A stretch of 50,312 bases of DNA. Source: Arthrobacter horti. Its GTDB lineage: Bacteria; Actinomycetota; Actinomycetes; Actinomycetales; Micrococcaceae. The stretch spans positions 1-50,312 of the forward strand of contig NZ_JAVALS010000016.1 of NCBI RefSeq assembly GCF_030731045.1. Reading direction: 5' to 3'. Numbering within the stretch: the stretch's first letter is position 1; each line of letters starts with the position of its first letter. The translations under genes were made by a program, and so were the position numbers. Below the pieces are notes generated by a model. The model did not search any database. It was given only the letters and a program-made list of their open reading frames with translations, and was not told where the DNA came from. This document shows, piece after piece, positions 1 through 6,492 of the stretch.

Positions 1-181
1 TTCCTCGTCACAGCCCTGCGCTCACCCATCGAAAGCTCCACACCATCAGGCGTACCCGCAGCCGGAGATTCCTACATGAGGCAACGACCACCAGCACGCG
101 GAGGTTTCCCATGAGTCAACGCGTCGAGTTGCATCTTCCTTGCGAGCAGTAGTATGCTGATCGGTCCGATCCAGATGAATG
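1..181. other. Left-edge sequence, no recognisable gene
   Basis: No reading frame here has a credible start, ribosome-binding site or recognisable protein. It ends where the inverted end of an IS481-type relic begins at 182. Confidence 0.5.
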
Positions 182-477
182 GGTGTCTCGGGACATCGTT
201 CCTGCATGACACGAGCGAGGAATCGCGCGATTGTGCTGGCGATCGTGGGGGACGGACTGACCGTGTCCGGAGCGGCCGGCCATTTCAGAGGCAGAACTAC
301 AGTGCATCAAGACCTTGCTGACGCGGCACCACCGAGGAGGTCCGGATCACCTGAAGCCTCGGTCCCGGCATTGTGGGACTTGGTGATCCCTGACTGCATG
401 TGCGCAGGCAAGCTGTTCCACCAGTCCGGAACCTGGCTCTGAAGCCCCGCTCGCGCGGAACGATGTCCTGAGACATA
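182..477 (+). mobile_element. IS481-type relic A (296 bp, MITE-like)
   Basis: The two ends are inverted copies: 182-202 reads GGTGTCTCGGGACATCGTTCC, or nearly its complement, at 457-477 (18 of 21 positions by eye). Between them lies only the start of an IS481-type transposase reading frame followed by unrelated sequence, so most of the element is lost. The same end motif recurs in relic B and in the nearby hairpins. Assignment to IS481 rests on the residual N-terminal protein sequence and on the C-terminal fragment in relic B. Confidence 0.6.
206..330 (+). pseudogene. IS481-type transposase, N-terminal fragment
   Basis: Reading from the ATG at 206 gives a basic helix-turn-helix-like start (MTRARNRAIVLAIVGDG, then LTVSGAAGHF). 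This resembles the first helices of actinobacterial IS481 transposases, which begin with a short basic segment followed by a 'VLxVVxxGLTVxEAA' pattern. Similarity fades after roughly 40 codons and the frame stops at 442, with no catalytic DDE domain. It is a dead fragment inside relic A. Confidence 0.5.
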
Positions 478-495
478 CCCCCGCCAAAAACAGAA

Positions 496-533
496 AAGTC
501 TCAGGACATCGAGTGAACGATGTCCTGAGACTT
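496..533 (-). terminator. Hairpin, copy of the tRNA-Pro terminator
   Basis: Perfect 16-bp inverted repeat (496-511 with 518-533) and a 6-nt loop. On the minus strand it is followed by TTTTCTG, as in a rho-independent terminator. Its arms carry the CGATGTCCTGAGAC core that is also in the IS481-type ends, and the whole hairpin matches the terminator at 2201-2239 with a few substitutions. Confidence 0.65.
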
Positions 534-557
534 CACATTGGTCGGGATGACAGTGTC
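532..557 (-). repeat. Partial duplicate of the tRNA-Pro 3' end
   Basis: The stretch TTCACATTGGTCGGGATGAC matches 2241-2259 (TTCACATGGTCGGGCTGAC) with one inserted base and one substitution. That second site is the CCA end and acceptor strand of the intact tRNA-Pro. Together with the adjacent hairpin (496-533) it forms a direct repeat of about 60 bp with 2200-2260. Either an attachment-site duplication or a past duplication with IS insertion between the copies would explain it. Confidence 0.6.
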
Positions 558-647
558 TGGTTTCAGGACATCGTTCCGGCATGTCTCGCGTCATGCTTCC
601 GTGATGTCCCACGTCATCGTTCCGGGGGTGTCCCGCGTCATCGTTCC
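557..647. repeat. Four iterated ~21-23 bp IS-end motifs
   Basis: Four imperfect copies of a motif ending in CATCGTTCC or CATGCTTCC lie at about 557-577, 580-600, 603-623 and 627-647, with a 23-24 bp period. The last copy is the left end of IS481-type relic B. Two copies in inverted orientation lie at 2143-2163 and 2167-2187. Iterated end motifs of this kind would suit several transposase-binding sites, but no function is shown. Confidence 0.6.
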
Positions 648-1682
648 TGCATGACGCAAACAAGGAACCGTGAACCGTCCCGGGTTCTTTGCCGCTGTTA
701 TACGGGTTGCGGCACTTCGGTGAGGGCCGCGTAATGGGCCGCCTCGAATTCGTTCGGGGTGACCATTTGCGAGGCTACCGTGGAGCCGGCGGTTGTTGTA
801 CCAATCGACCCATCCGGCCGTGGCGTACTCGACGTCCGCGAGGCTCTTGTAAGGGCCTTGGTGGAAGACCGTGGTGCGGATGCACTCGGCCTTGTAGAGG
901 CCGTTGATCGTCTCCATCAGGGCATTGTCATAGGCGTCCCCGACGGACCCGATGGACGGTTGGATGCCTTCCAGGGCCAGGTGCTCGGTCAGCTTGATCG
1001 AGGTGTACTGAGAGCCCGCGTCCGAATGGTGGACCAGTTGTCCGGGCCTGACGGGGGTTCCTGCCCGGTCCCGTTCCCAGAGCGCCATCCGTAACGGGGT
1101 GGTGACCAGGTCGGTGTGTTTGCTCGTTTGGGCGTGCCAGGCCACGATCTTCTGGGAGTACACGTCCACGATGAACGCCACATACACCCAGGCCGGCGCC
1201 CACGTGCGCACGTAGGTGAAGTCCGTGACCCAGACCTGGTTCGGCGCCTGGGCGGTGAAGTCCCGGTTCAGCAGGTCCCCGGCCCGGACTCCGTCTTTGC
1301 CCGGGATCGTGGTGCGGACCCGCTTGGTGCGGGTGACGCCTTCCAGGCCCAGCAGCCGCATGCCACGGTCCACGGCCCCGCGGGACGCGTCCGGGACCCG
1401 GGTCCGGCGCAGATAGGCGGTCATTTTCCGCCGCCCGTACAAACCCTCCGGTGCCAGGACCCGACGGACGCTGCCGTCCGGGAAGACTCTGGTGGTCCAG
1501 GCTGTTTCCCGCAACGCCTCCACGACCTGCGCGTCCGTCACGGTCCGGGCCGCGATCCGGGGTTTGCGCCAGGACCGGTAGGTGCGCGCGGCGATCTTCA
1601 CACCCTGCTGACGCAGAACCCGCAAGACCGACTCGACCGAACGCCCGTCACTTCTCATCTGGTCGATGAACCCGGTGATCAC
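591..1682 (-). CDS. IS3-family transposase OrfB (DDE integrase)
   Basis: This is the catalytic part of the transposase, a retroviral-type integrase core acting on the element's inverted repeats. The triad is visible as D154 (TDFTY), D221 (HHSDAGSQYTS) and E257 (NALMETINGLYKAE), giving exact DD(35)E spacing. A helical HTH_21-like region precedes it. The GTG at 1682 overlaps the orfA stop by four bases, but the normal product is probably an OrfAB fusion made by -1 frameshifting. The frame has no stop inside the element. It crosses the left inverted repeat (NPGRF is encoded by the repeat) and gains about 26 residues from flanking IS481-end repeats before stopping at 591. Confidence 0.88.
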   Translation of the reverse strand: MITGFIDQMRSDGRSVESVLRVLRQQGVKIAARTYRSWRKPRIAARTVTDAQVVEALRETAWTTRVFPDGSVRRVLAPEGLYGRRKMTAYLRRTRVPDASRGAVDRGMRLLGLEGVTRTKRVRTTIPGKDGVRAGDLLNRDFTAQAPNQVWVTDFTYVRTWAPAWVYVAFIVDVYSQKIVAWHAQTSKHTDLVTTPLRMALWERDRAGTPVRPGQLVHHSDAGSQYTSIKLTEHLALEGIQPSIGSVGDAYDNALMETINGLYKAECIRTTVFHQGPYKSLADVEYATAGWVDWYNNRRLHGSLANGHPERIRGGPLRGPHRSAATRITAAKNPGRFTVPCLRHAGTMTRDTPGTMTWDITEA

Positions 1683-1990
1683 CGGTTGCGGGGGTCGAGT
1701 TCCCCCGCGAAAAAAGTCGCGGCCGCCTTCAAGATCGCCACATCCTCGCGCAGGCGCTTGTTCTCCGCCTTCAGCCGCTTCAGCTCAGCATGTTCCTCGC
1801 TGGTGGTCCCGGCCCGGTCCCCGGTATCGATCTGGGCCTGCAGCACCCATCGCCGCACGGTTTCCTTCCCGACACCGAGCTGCTTGGCCACCGCCGCCGA
1901 CGCGGCCGTCAACGACGCGTACTCCCCGGCGTGCTCCGTGACCAGACGCACAGCCCGCTCACGCACCACGGGATCGATCTTCTTGGGCAT
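1679..1990 (-). CDS. IS3-family transposase OrfA
   Basis: A 103-residue DNA-binding subunit with an HTH_Tnp_1-type helix-turn-helix (roughly residues 5-55, including VGKETVRRWV) and a leucine-zipper-like segment (LKRLKAENKRLREDVAILK, about 69-87) typical of IS3 OrfA. The ATG at 1990 is preceded by GGAAGG at good spacing. The end of the gene carries a run of six T in the coding strand that allows a -1 shift into orfB. Confidence 0.88.
   Translation of the reverse strand: MPKKIDPVVRERAVRLVTEHAGEYASLTAASAAVAKQLGVGKETVRRWVLQAQIDTGDRAGTTSEEHAELKRLKAENKRLREDVAILKAAATFFAGELDPRNR
1709..1715 (-). promoter_or_regulatory. Putative -1 frameshift heptamer (T TTT TTC)
   Basis: In the orfA frame the coding strand reads ACT TTT TTC, which gives the canonical X XXY YYZ slippery pattern T TTT TTC. 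The orfB frame is open from this point through to the GTG at 1682, so a -1 slip would produce an OrfAB fusion. IS3 elements more often use A-rich heptamers. No downstream stimulatory structure was worked out. Confidence 0.55.
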
Positions 1991-2043
1991 GATGACATCC
2001 TTCCAAACTCAAAAGAATGCGGCATCAAACCCAGGCCGGTTCA

Positions 2044-2129
2044 TGATCCTCGGGCGCGGCACCGGAGAAATCATCGCCACATTCCACATCGACCCAGCCA
2101 AGGACTACCAACCCAAAACCCGGTCCTGA
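2044..2129 (+). pseudogene. IS481-type transposase, C-terminal fragment
   Basis: In one frame this encodes GRGTGEIIATFHIDPAKDYQP and four more residues before a stop. It resembles the conserved tail of IS481 transposases, where 'GE(I/L)...(L/I)DPxxDYQP' ends the protein. It starts immediately after the right inverted repeat of the IS3 element and ends just before the IS481-type terminal motifs, so it is the surviving 3' end of the interrupted element. Confidence 0.6.
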
Positions 2130-2142
2130 ACCCCGCCCGAAC

Positions 2143-2187
2143 GGAACGATGACCCGAGACATGTCCGGAACGATGACGCGGGACATA
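2143..2187. repeat. Two inverted IS481-end motifs
   Basis: Two copies of GGAACGATGAC(C/G)CG(A/G)GACAT begin at 2143 and 2167, a 24-bp period. They are the inverted counterparts of the four copies at 557-647 and mark the right end of relic B. Confidence 0.6.
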
Positions 2188-2200
2188 CCCCACCGGACAC

Positions 2201-2239
2201 AAAAAAATCCCAGGACATCGAATGAACGATGTCCTGGGA
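2201..2239 (-). terminator. Rho-independent terminator of tRNA-Pro
   Basis: Perfect 13-bp stem (2208-2220 with 2227-2239), 6-nt loop, and seven T on the minus strand (2207-2201). It lies eight bases beyond the tRNA CCA end. The stem sequence shares its core with the neighbouring IS481-type ends. Confidence 0.85.
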
Positions 2240-2246
2240 CTTCACA

Positions 2247-2323
2247 TGGTCGGGCTGACAGGATTTGAACCTGCGACCCCCTGACCCCCAGTCAGGTGCG
2301 CTACCAAGCTGCGCTACAGCCCG
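2247..2323 (-). tRNA. tRNA-Pro (anticodon GGG)
   Basis: Read on the minus strand, the sequence folds as a cloverleaf. The acceptor stem pairs CGGGCTG with CAGCCCG, the D arm contains AGCTTGGTAGC, the anticodon arm is CCTGA-CTGGGGG-TCAGG with GGG at the anticodon, and the T arm is GCAGG-TTCAAAT-CCTGT. The discriminator A (2250) is followed by an encoded CCA (2249-2247). It is flanked by a plausible promoter and a clear terminator, so it looks functional despite the IS wreckage downstream. Confidence 0.95.
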
Positions 2324-2335
2324 CCTTGCCTGACC

Positions 2336-2364
2336 GTTATCGCTGTTCGCGGCCGTTCAAGCAA
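2336..2364 (-). promoter_or_regulatory. Putative promoter of tRNA-Pro
   Basis: On the minus strand, TTGCTT (2364-2359) and GATAAC (2341-2336) are separated by 17 bp. The -10 element ends 12 bases before the tRNA 5' end. It is a sigma-70-like candidate found by inspection only. Confidence 0.4.
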
Positions 2365-2594
2365 CGGGTTCTACCCTATACGAAACCGGGCCAGATGAGA
2401 AATCCTGGCCACCCCGTGAGCCTGCGTGTCGCGCCCCAGAACGCCACAGGGCCGCGGAGCCCGCGGACCGGCCGCCACGCCCCACCAAACTCCCCGCAAC
2501 CCTCCCGTCACCGGCCATTCAACCCGGCTCGCTAGCCTCCCTAAGCACCCACTCCCCCGGGCCTGCACCCACGCCGCACAGCAAGGACTTCCCC

Positions 2595-3368
2595 ATGGAC
2601 CGCCGTCGCTTCTTCACCGCCGCTGCCGCCACCACGGCTGCCGCCTCCCTTCCGCTTCTCGCCGCCGAGCCGGCTTTCGCCGACTCCACCGACGCCCAGG
2701 ACAAGAGACTGACCCGTCTCATGCTGGACGCCCTCGGCCGCGAGCTGGACGATCCGGCCACTGCCGCCGTCGTCGAGCCCCACATCCAGGACGTCGGCTT
2801 CAACTGGCACCCGCCCGTCGTCGCAGTGGCGGACATCGACTACATCGTCGCCTACTCCTTCGGGAACCGCGCGCCCGCCGGCGGCGGCGACCCGGCCAAG
2901 GTCCTCTACGAGCCCGGCCCCGTCAACGAGGCCCTCGCGGACACCATCGCCGCCGTCCGCAAGCAGAAGACCGTCCCCGTCTTCGCCCAGTGGGAGATCG
3001 CCCGTTTCCTGAGCTCGAAGTACAACATGACCCAGGTGATCTCCATCGAGCCGGTCATCGCCAAGGACGGCACCATTACTTACCTCAGTACTGATGGCGT
3101 CGCCGCCCAGGTGGTCGCGCAGCGCGGCACCGGCGGGACGGCCGGCGTGATCGGCTTCCGCGACCACGTGAAGCGCTGCGTCCAGACCACCCGCGACCGC
3201 GGCATGACCGCCTTCGCCCCGGCCGGCATCGACATGCCGGGCACCTACGATCCCGAGTCCGGCCAGCCCTGGACCCGCCGCCGCGACCTCTACCTACTCC
3301 ACGACATGTACGCGCAGATGGCCGTGCTGCGCGCCAAGGAGATCGCGAAGGCGTACCCGAACGGGTAA
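2595..3368 (+). CDS. Tat-exported protein of unknown function
   Basis: 257 residues. The N-terminus MDRRRFF carries a twin-arginine motif, followed by an Ala-rich hydrophobic stretch (about 8-24) and an AFA-type cleavage site near residue 30, so the protein is probably folded in the cytoplasm and exported by Tat. The mature part (LTRLMLDALGRELDD, then FAQWEIARFL, then an HDMYAQMAVLRAKEIAKAYPNG-like tail) is soluble and Asp/Glu-rich. It resembles no family I can name with confidence. It stands alone, with no obvious ribosome-binding site and a hairpin 22 bp after the stop. Confidence 0.75.
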   Translation: MDRRRFFTAAAATTAAASLPLLAAEPAFADSTDAQDKRLTRLMLDALGRELDDPATAAVVEPHIQDVGFNWHPPVVAVADIDYIVAYSFGNRAPAGGGDPAKVLYEPGPVNEALADTIAAVRKQKTVPVFAQWEIARFLSSKYNMTQVISIEPVIAKDGTITYLSTDGVAAQVVAQRGTGGTAGVIGFRDHVKRCVQTTRDRGMTAFAPAGIDMPGTYDPESGQPWTRRRDLYLLHDMYAQMAVLRAKEIAKAYPNG

Positions 3369-3390
3369 GGCGCGGCGGGTTCGGCGTTGT

Positions 3391-3420
3391 CACTTCTATT
3401 GCGTCCACGCAATAGAAGTG
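3391..3420 (+). terminator. Hairpin after the Tat-protein gene
   Basis: Perfect 13-bp inverted repeat (3391-3403 and 3408-3420, arm CACTTCTATTGCG) with a 4-nt loop. It is placed like a terminator but has no T-run, so factor-assisted termination or transcript protection is as likely. Confidence 0.5.
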
Positions 3421-4360
3421 TCTATACGGTGCACGGACCGTGGTCGGACGGACAGACCCCTCGACTTCAAGAAGTCTCATCAGAACATTCTCATCTTGAG
3501 AAGGTTCTGACGCGGCCTCGATTGCCAAACTAGGACACCTCATTGAGATCGCCACGGGTCAGCTTGAGTTCGTCGCCACGGCTCATCTGCTGGACAAGAA
3601 GATCTCTCGCGTGGCACTCGCCACGATGGAGTCCCGGGGTCGTCCTGTACGCCTCGCCGACAGCACACCACAAGTGACCGTCGCCAAAGCAAGTCTGTAC
3701 CAGCAACTGGCAGTTCATTGGACTGCTGTACCTGGCCTCAGTCCCGAGACAGCAATTTCATTCTGGGAGATCGGTAGCAGCAACCCGTACGTCACCCACC
3801 AGACCGTGGCTCGCAACGGGTGCCTCCGACGGCCCAGAAGGGACGGAACACGGCCCACCGAGAAGACCTCAAGCCGGGGCAGATCATCGGGTGGCCCGGC
3901 GTTCAGCCCTTCAGAACCCATCATCCGCGCGGACGCTCAACGCTTGTCCACACAGGCACGGCAACGGTTCATGCCGCGCCGTAGCGGCGGGGCGGAGGTC
4001 AACTGGGGTGAATTCCGCGTGCTCGTGAAACCCATACCAACAAGGCCAAGCTCCGGCGAGGCAATGACTAGGTGGCTTTGTTTCGGCATCTGACGGACAC
4101 CAAGTGTGTGCCATCTATCAATTAATTCACCTTGCGAAAATTGCCACCCACGCATTGTGCTCTGGAGCCGCATTGACGCACTATGAGTGAGTATCGATGT
4201 CAAAAATTTCGGACATCCCAAACGACAGCGACCTCCGGGCATAAGTCAGATCTATTCGATGGAGTGTTGACTTTCGTTCGCAGAGCCATACTGCGCCGAC
4301 CTCATGTCCTAAAAGCGATCAAAGCTGAGCTAATTTTCTCCGCAGAAGGGGGCGCAAGCA
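3421..4360. other. 940-bp gene-poor, AT-richer stretch
   Basis: No convincing gene. Base composition is visibly less GC-rich than the core genome and third-position GC bias is weak in every frame. One plus frame is open from about 3497 to 4093 and reads smoothly around 3536-3720 (for example HLIEIATGQLEFVATAHLL). It has no upstream ATG or ribosome-binding site and turns into low-complexity sequence, so it may be the remnant of a decayed gene. Minus-strand frames at 3911-4242 look equally unconvincing. Confidence 0.45.
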
Positions 4361-4999
4361 ATGTCTGAACAGCCCTCACAAGATGGGAATGGAAATGACG
4401 CGGCGGGCGCAACGGCAGACGCTACAATCCAAGCTCGGCCGCTTGAGGGATCGAAGCCGTGGGGCGCCACGGCACCGGTTCCTCTCGGTTCCGGTCCAGC
4501 AATTCAGGCAGTGGGCGAGGTCGCAGCGCCACTCCTAGCGGGTTTCTCGATAGCGCTCATCGGCGTGATCGCTCAAAATCCTGGCTCATTCCGATGGGCC
4601 GGGCTGAGTCTTCTGCTGCTAACCCTCGCTGTCGGCATGCTCCTGCTCTCCGTGCAATCAGGATTCCACGCCCGACAGATGTACTGGACCCGCGATGAAC
4701 TACTGCCGTGGTTTGCCGGGTCACTTAACGAAACGAGCGAGAAGGCCTTCAGCGGCATGCATACAACCCACCTCCAGCTTTGGAAAAAGTGGGTTGACCG
4801 GACCAGACGGTCCTACAACAGCGGAATCATCCTATTGATGCTTGGAGTGGCGGCGACCCTTGCGCCTCCCACCGCGCAAGCTAGCGACCTCATCTCGGCA
4901 GCTGACCCGCTCTTTCGATGGTCGGCGGTGGTGGTTGCCGCGTTACTGGCAGTAGCAGAGTTCATCTGGTGGTGGGCAACGGGAAAAGAGGGGAAATGA
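4361..4999 (+). CDS. Four-helix membrane protein, unknown function
   Basis: 212 residues. It has a hydrophilic N-terminal tail (1-50), then hydrophobic segments at about 53-72, 79-99, 152-170 and 185-207, with a soluble loop of about 50 residues between the second and third (QMYWTRDELLPWFAGSLNE, then KAFSGMHTTHLQLWKKW). Four-segment topology with both ends in the cytoplasm is likely. The ATG is preceded by GAAGGGGG at 8-nt spacing. It overlaps the next gene by four bases (ATGA), so the two are translationally coupled. Codon use is less GC-biased than in the core block, suggesting horizontal origin. I do not recognise the family. Confidence 0.75.
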   Translation: MSEQPSQDGNGNDAAGATADATIQARPLEGSKPWGATAPVPLGSGPAIQAVGEVAAPLLAGFSIALIGVIAQNPGSFRWAGLSLLLLTLAVGMLLLSVQSGFHARQMYWTRDELLPWFAGSLNETSEKAFSGMHTTHLQLWKKWVDRTRRSYNSGIILLMLGVAATLAPPTAQASDLISAADPLFRWSAVVVAALLAVAEFIWWWATGKEGK

Positions 5000-5418
5000 C
5001 ATCCATGATGGGCGAGTTCGACGGCGAAACAAGGCCGATCGAAGTGGCTGGTTGGCAAATTTCATCAAAGAACATCTCAGTCCCCGAACTGCCGTTCGAG
5101 TTGCAAGTGCCCGTTGAAAATGAGCCGGCCTTCGTTGACCTTACGGCCGCATTTGGTTCCTCGGAGCCTGTAGTCCTGCGGCTGATCGCGACGACTACAG
5201 TTCGCTTCCGTGAAGACATCATCCAGGTTGAGGGGCCGCAATGGCAGGAACCTCTCCTTCTGGTTGGAGCAGTCGAACTTGGCACCCGAATAACCGTGGG
5301 GGCCGAAGACATTGCAGTGAAGCTCTGGCCAGCCTGCGTGCATGGCTTTGCACCGCCTTCAATCTGCGCGACCTGCTCTTCTCCTTCGACGACAGGTCCC
5401 GAAGAAGCCCTGAGATAG
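4996..5418 (+). CDS. Small soluble protein coupled to the membrane protein
   Basis: 140 residues, from the ATG inside the ATGA overlap with the upstream gene. The sequence is probably beta-rich (LPFELQVPVENEPAF, then VVLRLIATTTVRFREDIIQVEG) with no signal peptide or membrane segment. The C-terminal part contains CVHGFAPPSICATC, two cysteine-containing segments that could be a weak metal site. No known domain is recognised. The tight coupling to the four-helix membrane protein suggests the two act together. Function unknown. Confidence 0.6.
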   Translation: MTSMMGEFDGETRPIEVAGWQISSKNISVPELPFELQVPVENEPAFVDLTAAFGSSEPVVLRLIATTTVRFREDIIQVEGPQWQEPLLLVGAVELGTRITVGAEDIAVKLWPACVHGFAPPSICATCSSPSTTGPEEALR

Positions 5419-5795
5419 GAGGACTTCGCCGCGTCCAACAACACCAGCATCACACCACTCCACCAATGGTCCAGATAGATGATTCCTGTGCACTTTGTGG
5501 ACTCGCAGCGAAAAAGGTCTGTGATGTCCGAATGGATTCTCATCCGCCATTGCCGAGATCTACACCAGCCGAACGAAGGTCGCTGAGATCTAGGGCCGTG
5601 CAACATTTCGTCAGATGGGTACTGACCATCGCTCCACAGCGAGTGGCCTTTGGCGGGTGGAAGGGTCACTAATCGAGCGACGATTCCCTGCAGGCAATAC
5701 GTTGCGTCAGCTCTCAGCCTAAGCGCCTCCGCCTCCGCTAAGGCGTCGCCCTCTTGTGGCGCGCCGCAGACGGTGACGCCCCGCCGTCGTACTCC
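5419..5795. other. Gene-free stretch between the accessory operon and tetR
   Basis: Frames crossing this stretch are shadows of neighbouring genes or lack starts. No terminator with a T-run is evident. The base composition rises to core-like GC near 5740, which may mark the edge of the AT-richer island. Confidence 0.4.
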
Positions 5796-6392
5796 TCACA
5801 GCCCAGCCAGCACCGCCGCCGCGGCTTCCCGGTACCGTTCCTGCCCGCCCTCCCCGATGAAGACGCTCTGCACCATGTAGCCCTGTACCAGGCCGACCAT
5901 CGCCGGTGCCGCCCGGGCCGCCTCGGCCGCGGCCTCCTGCTCCCCCAGGCCCCGCGACTGCCGGAACCACGCCGCCAGGTACTCCGCGAAGTGCCCCGTG
6001 ACCTCGCCGATCAGCGTCTCCGCCGTCTCCGCGAGCTCCACCGAATGCACCGCCTCGCCCCACACCTGCACCGCGGTCCCCGGGAAGAAGCCGTCCTGCG
6101 GCATGGCGTTCATGAACGCCGGGATCACCACGCTGGGCGCAGGCACCTCGGGCATCGCCAGGAACCCGTCCAGCACCGCGATCTTCTCCCCTAGGATCCG
6201 CCGCCCGACGTCCACCGTCAGCTGCTCCTTGCTGCGGTAGTAGAGATACACGGCCCCCGCGGACAGCCCGGCCTCGGCGATAATGTCCGCCATCGACGTC
6301 GCGGCGAACCCCTTGCGTCCCACGCACGCGACCGCCGCGTCCAGGATCCGCTGCCGCTGCCGTTCCCGGTGTTCCTCACTGACCTTGGGCAT
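5796..6392 (-). CDS. TetR/AcrR-family transcriptional regulator
   Basis: 198 residues. The N-terminal TetR helix-turn-helix (about residues 10-57: RQRILDAAVACVGRKGF, then MADIIAEAGLSAGAVYLYY) is textbook. The C-terminal ligand domain is Ala/Glu-rich and not assignable to a ligand. The gene is divergent from the membrane protein at 6493 with 100 bp between them, and that gap holds two dyads overlapping a strong promoter. It very probably represses both itself and the transporter-like gene until a ligand binds. Confidence 0.92.
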   Translation of the reverse strand: MPKVSEEHRERQRQRILDAAVACVGRKGFAATSMADIIAEAGLSAGAVYLYYRSKEQLTVDVGRRILGEKIAVLDGFLAMPEVPAPSVVIPAFMNAMPQDGFFPGTAVQVWGEAVHSVELAETAETLIGEVTGHFAEYLAAWFRQSRGLGEQEAAAEAARAAPAMVGLVQGYMVQSVFIGEGGQERYREAAAAVLAGL

Positions 6393-6414
6393 CTCCGTGC
6401 CGCCTCCCGTTAAA

Positions 6415-6473
6415 AACGAATGATCGTTCTTGACAGTCTAGCGCCTCGGTTCATAATAGAGAACGAATATTCT
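6415..6473 (+). promoter_or_regulatory. Promoter with two dyads, probable TetR operators
   Basis: A sigma-70-like promoter reads TTGACA (6430-6435), 16 bp, CATAAT (6452-6457), directed at the gene at 6493. A dyad AACG-N6-CGTT (6415-6428) abuts the -35 element, and AGAA-N6-TTCT (6460-6473) lies just after the -10. Both contain GAACGA or its complement. Occupancy by the divergent TetR protein would block RNA polymerase. Confidence 0.65.
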
Positions 6474-6492
6474 TTTTGTTGAAGGAGTCGCC

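Larger units (their letters stand above)
671..2043 (-). mobile_element. IS3-family insertion sequence (1373 bp)
   Basis: Terminal inverted repeats of about 27 bp (671-698 and 2016-2043) both begin TGAACCG and share the GGGTT and TGCCGC blocks. Inside are the two overlapping IS3-type genes, orfA (1990-1679) and orfB (1682-591), in the usual -1 relation with a slippery heptamer. Both frames and the DD(35)E triad are intact, so the element may still be active. The three bases outside the ends differ (CCG and TGA), so no 3-bp target duplication is visible. Confidence 0.85.
627..2187 (+). mobile_element. IS481-type relic B, interrupted by an IS3 element
   Basis: The ends GGTGTCCCGCGTCATCG (from 627) and its complement ending at 2187 form an inverted repeat, perfect except for the last two bases. 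Inside, 651-670 encodes the first codons of an IS481-type transposase (MTQTRN) and 2044-2129 encodes its last residues. The middle has been replaced by the IS3-family element at 671-2043, so insertion was accompanied or followed by deletion of most of the transposase gene. This also accounts for the lack of a matching target duplication. Confidence 0.65.

Noticed and set aside
671..2043. Target-site duplication for the IS3 element
   Set aside because: The bases outside the two ends do not match. The flanks come from opposite ends of an IS481-type gene, so a deletion has removed any duplication.
3611..4093. 160-codon plus frame in the gene-poor stretch
   Set aside because: It has no ribosome-binding site, no domain and a low-complexity end. 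At best it is a remnant and is described only in the stretch entry.
4962..5669. 235-codon minus frame opposite the small soluble protein
   Set aside because: It has no ribosome-binding site and Ser/Thr-rich noise-like sequence, and it conflicts with the coupled ATGA pair on the plus strand.
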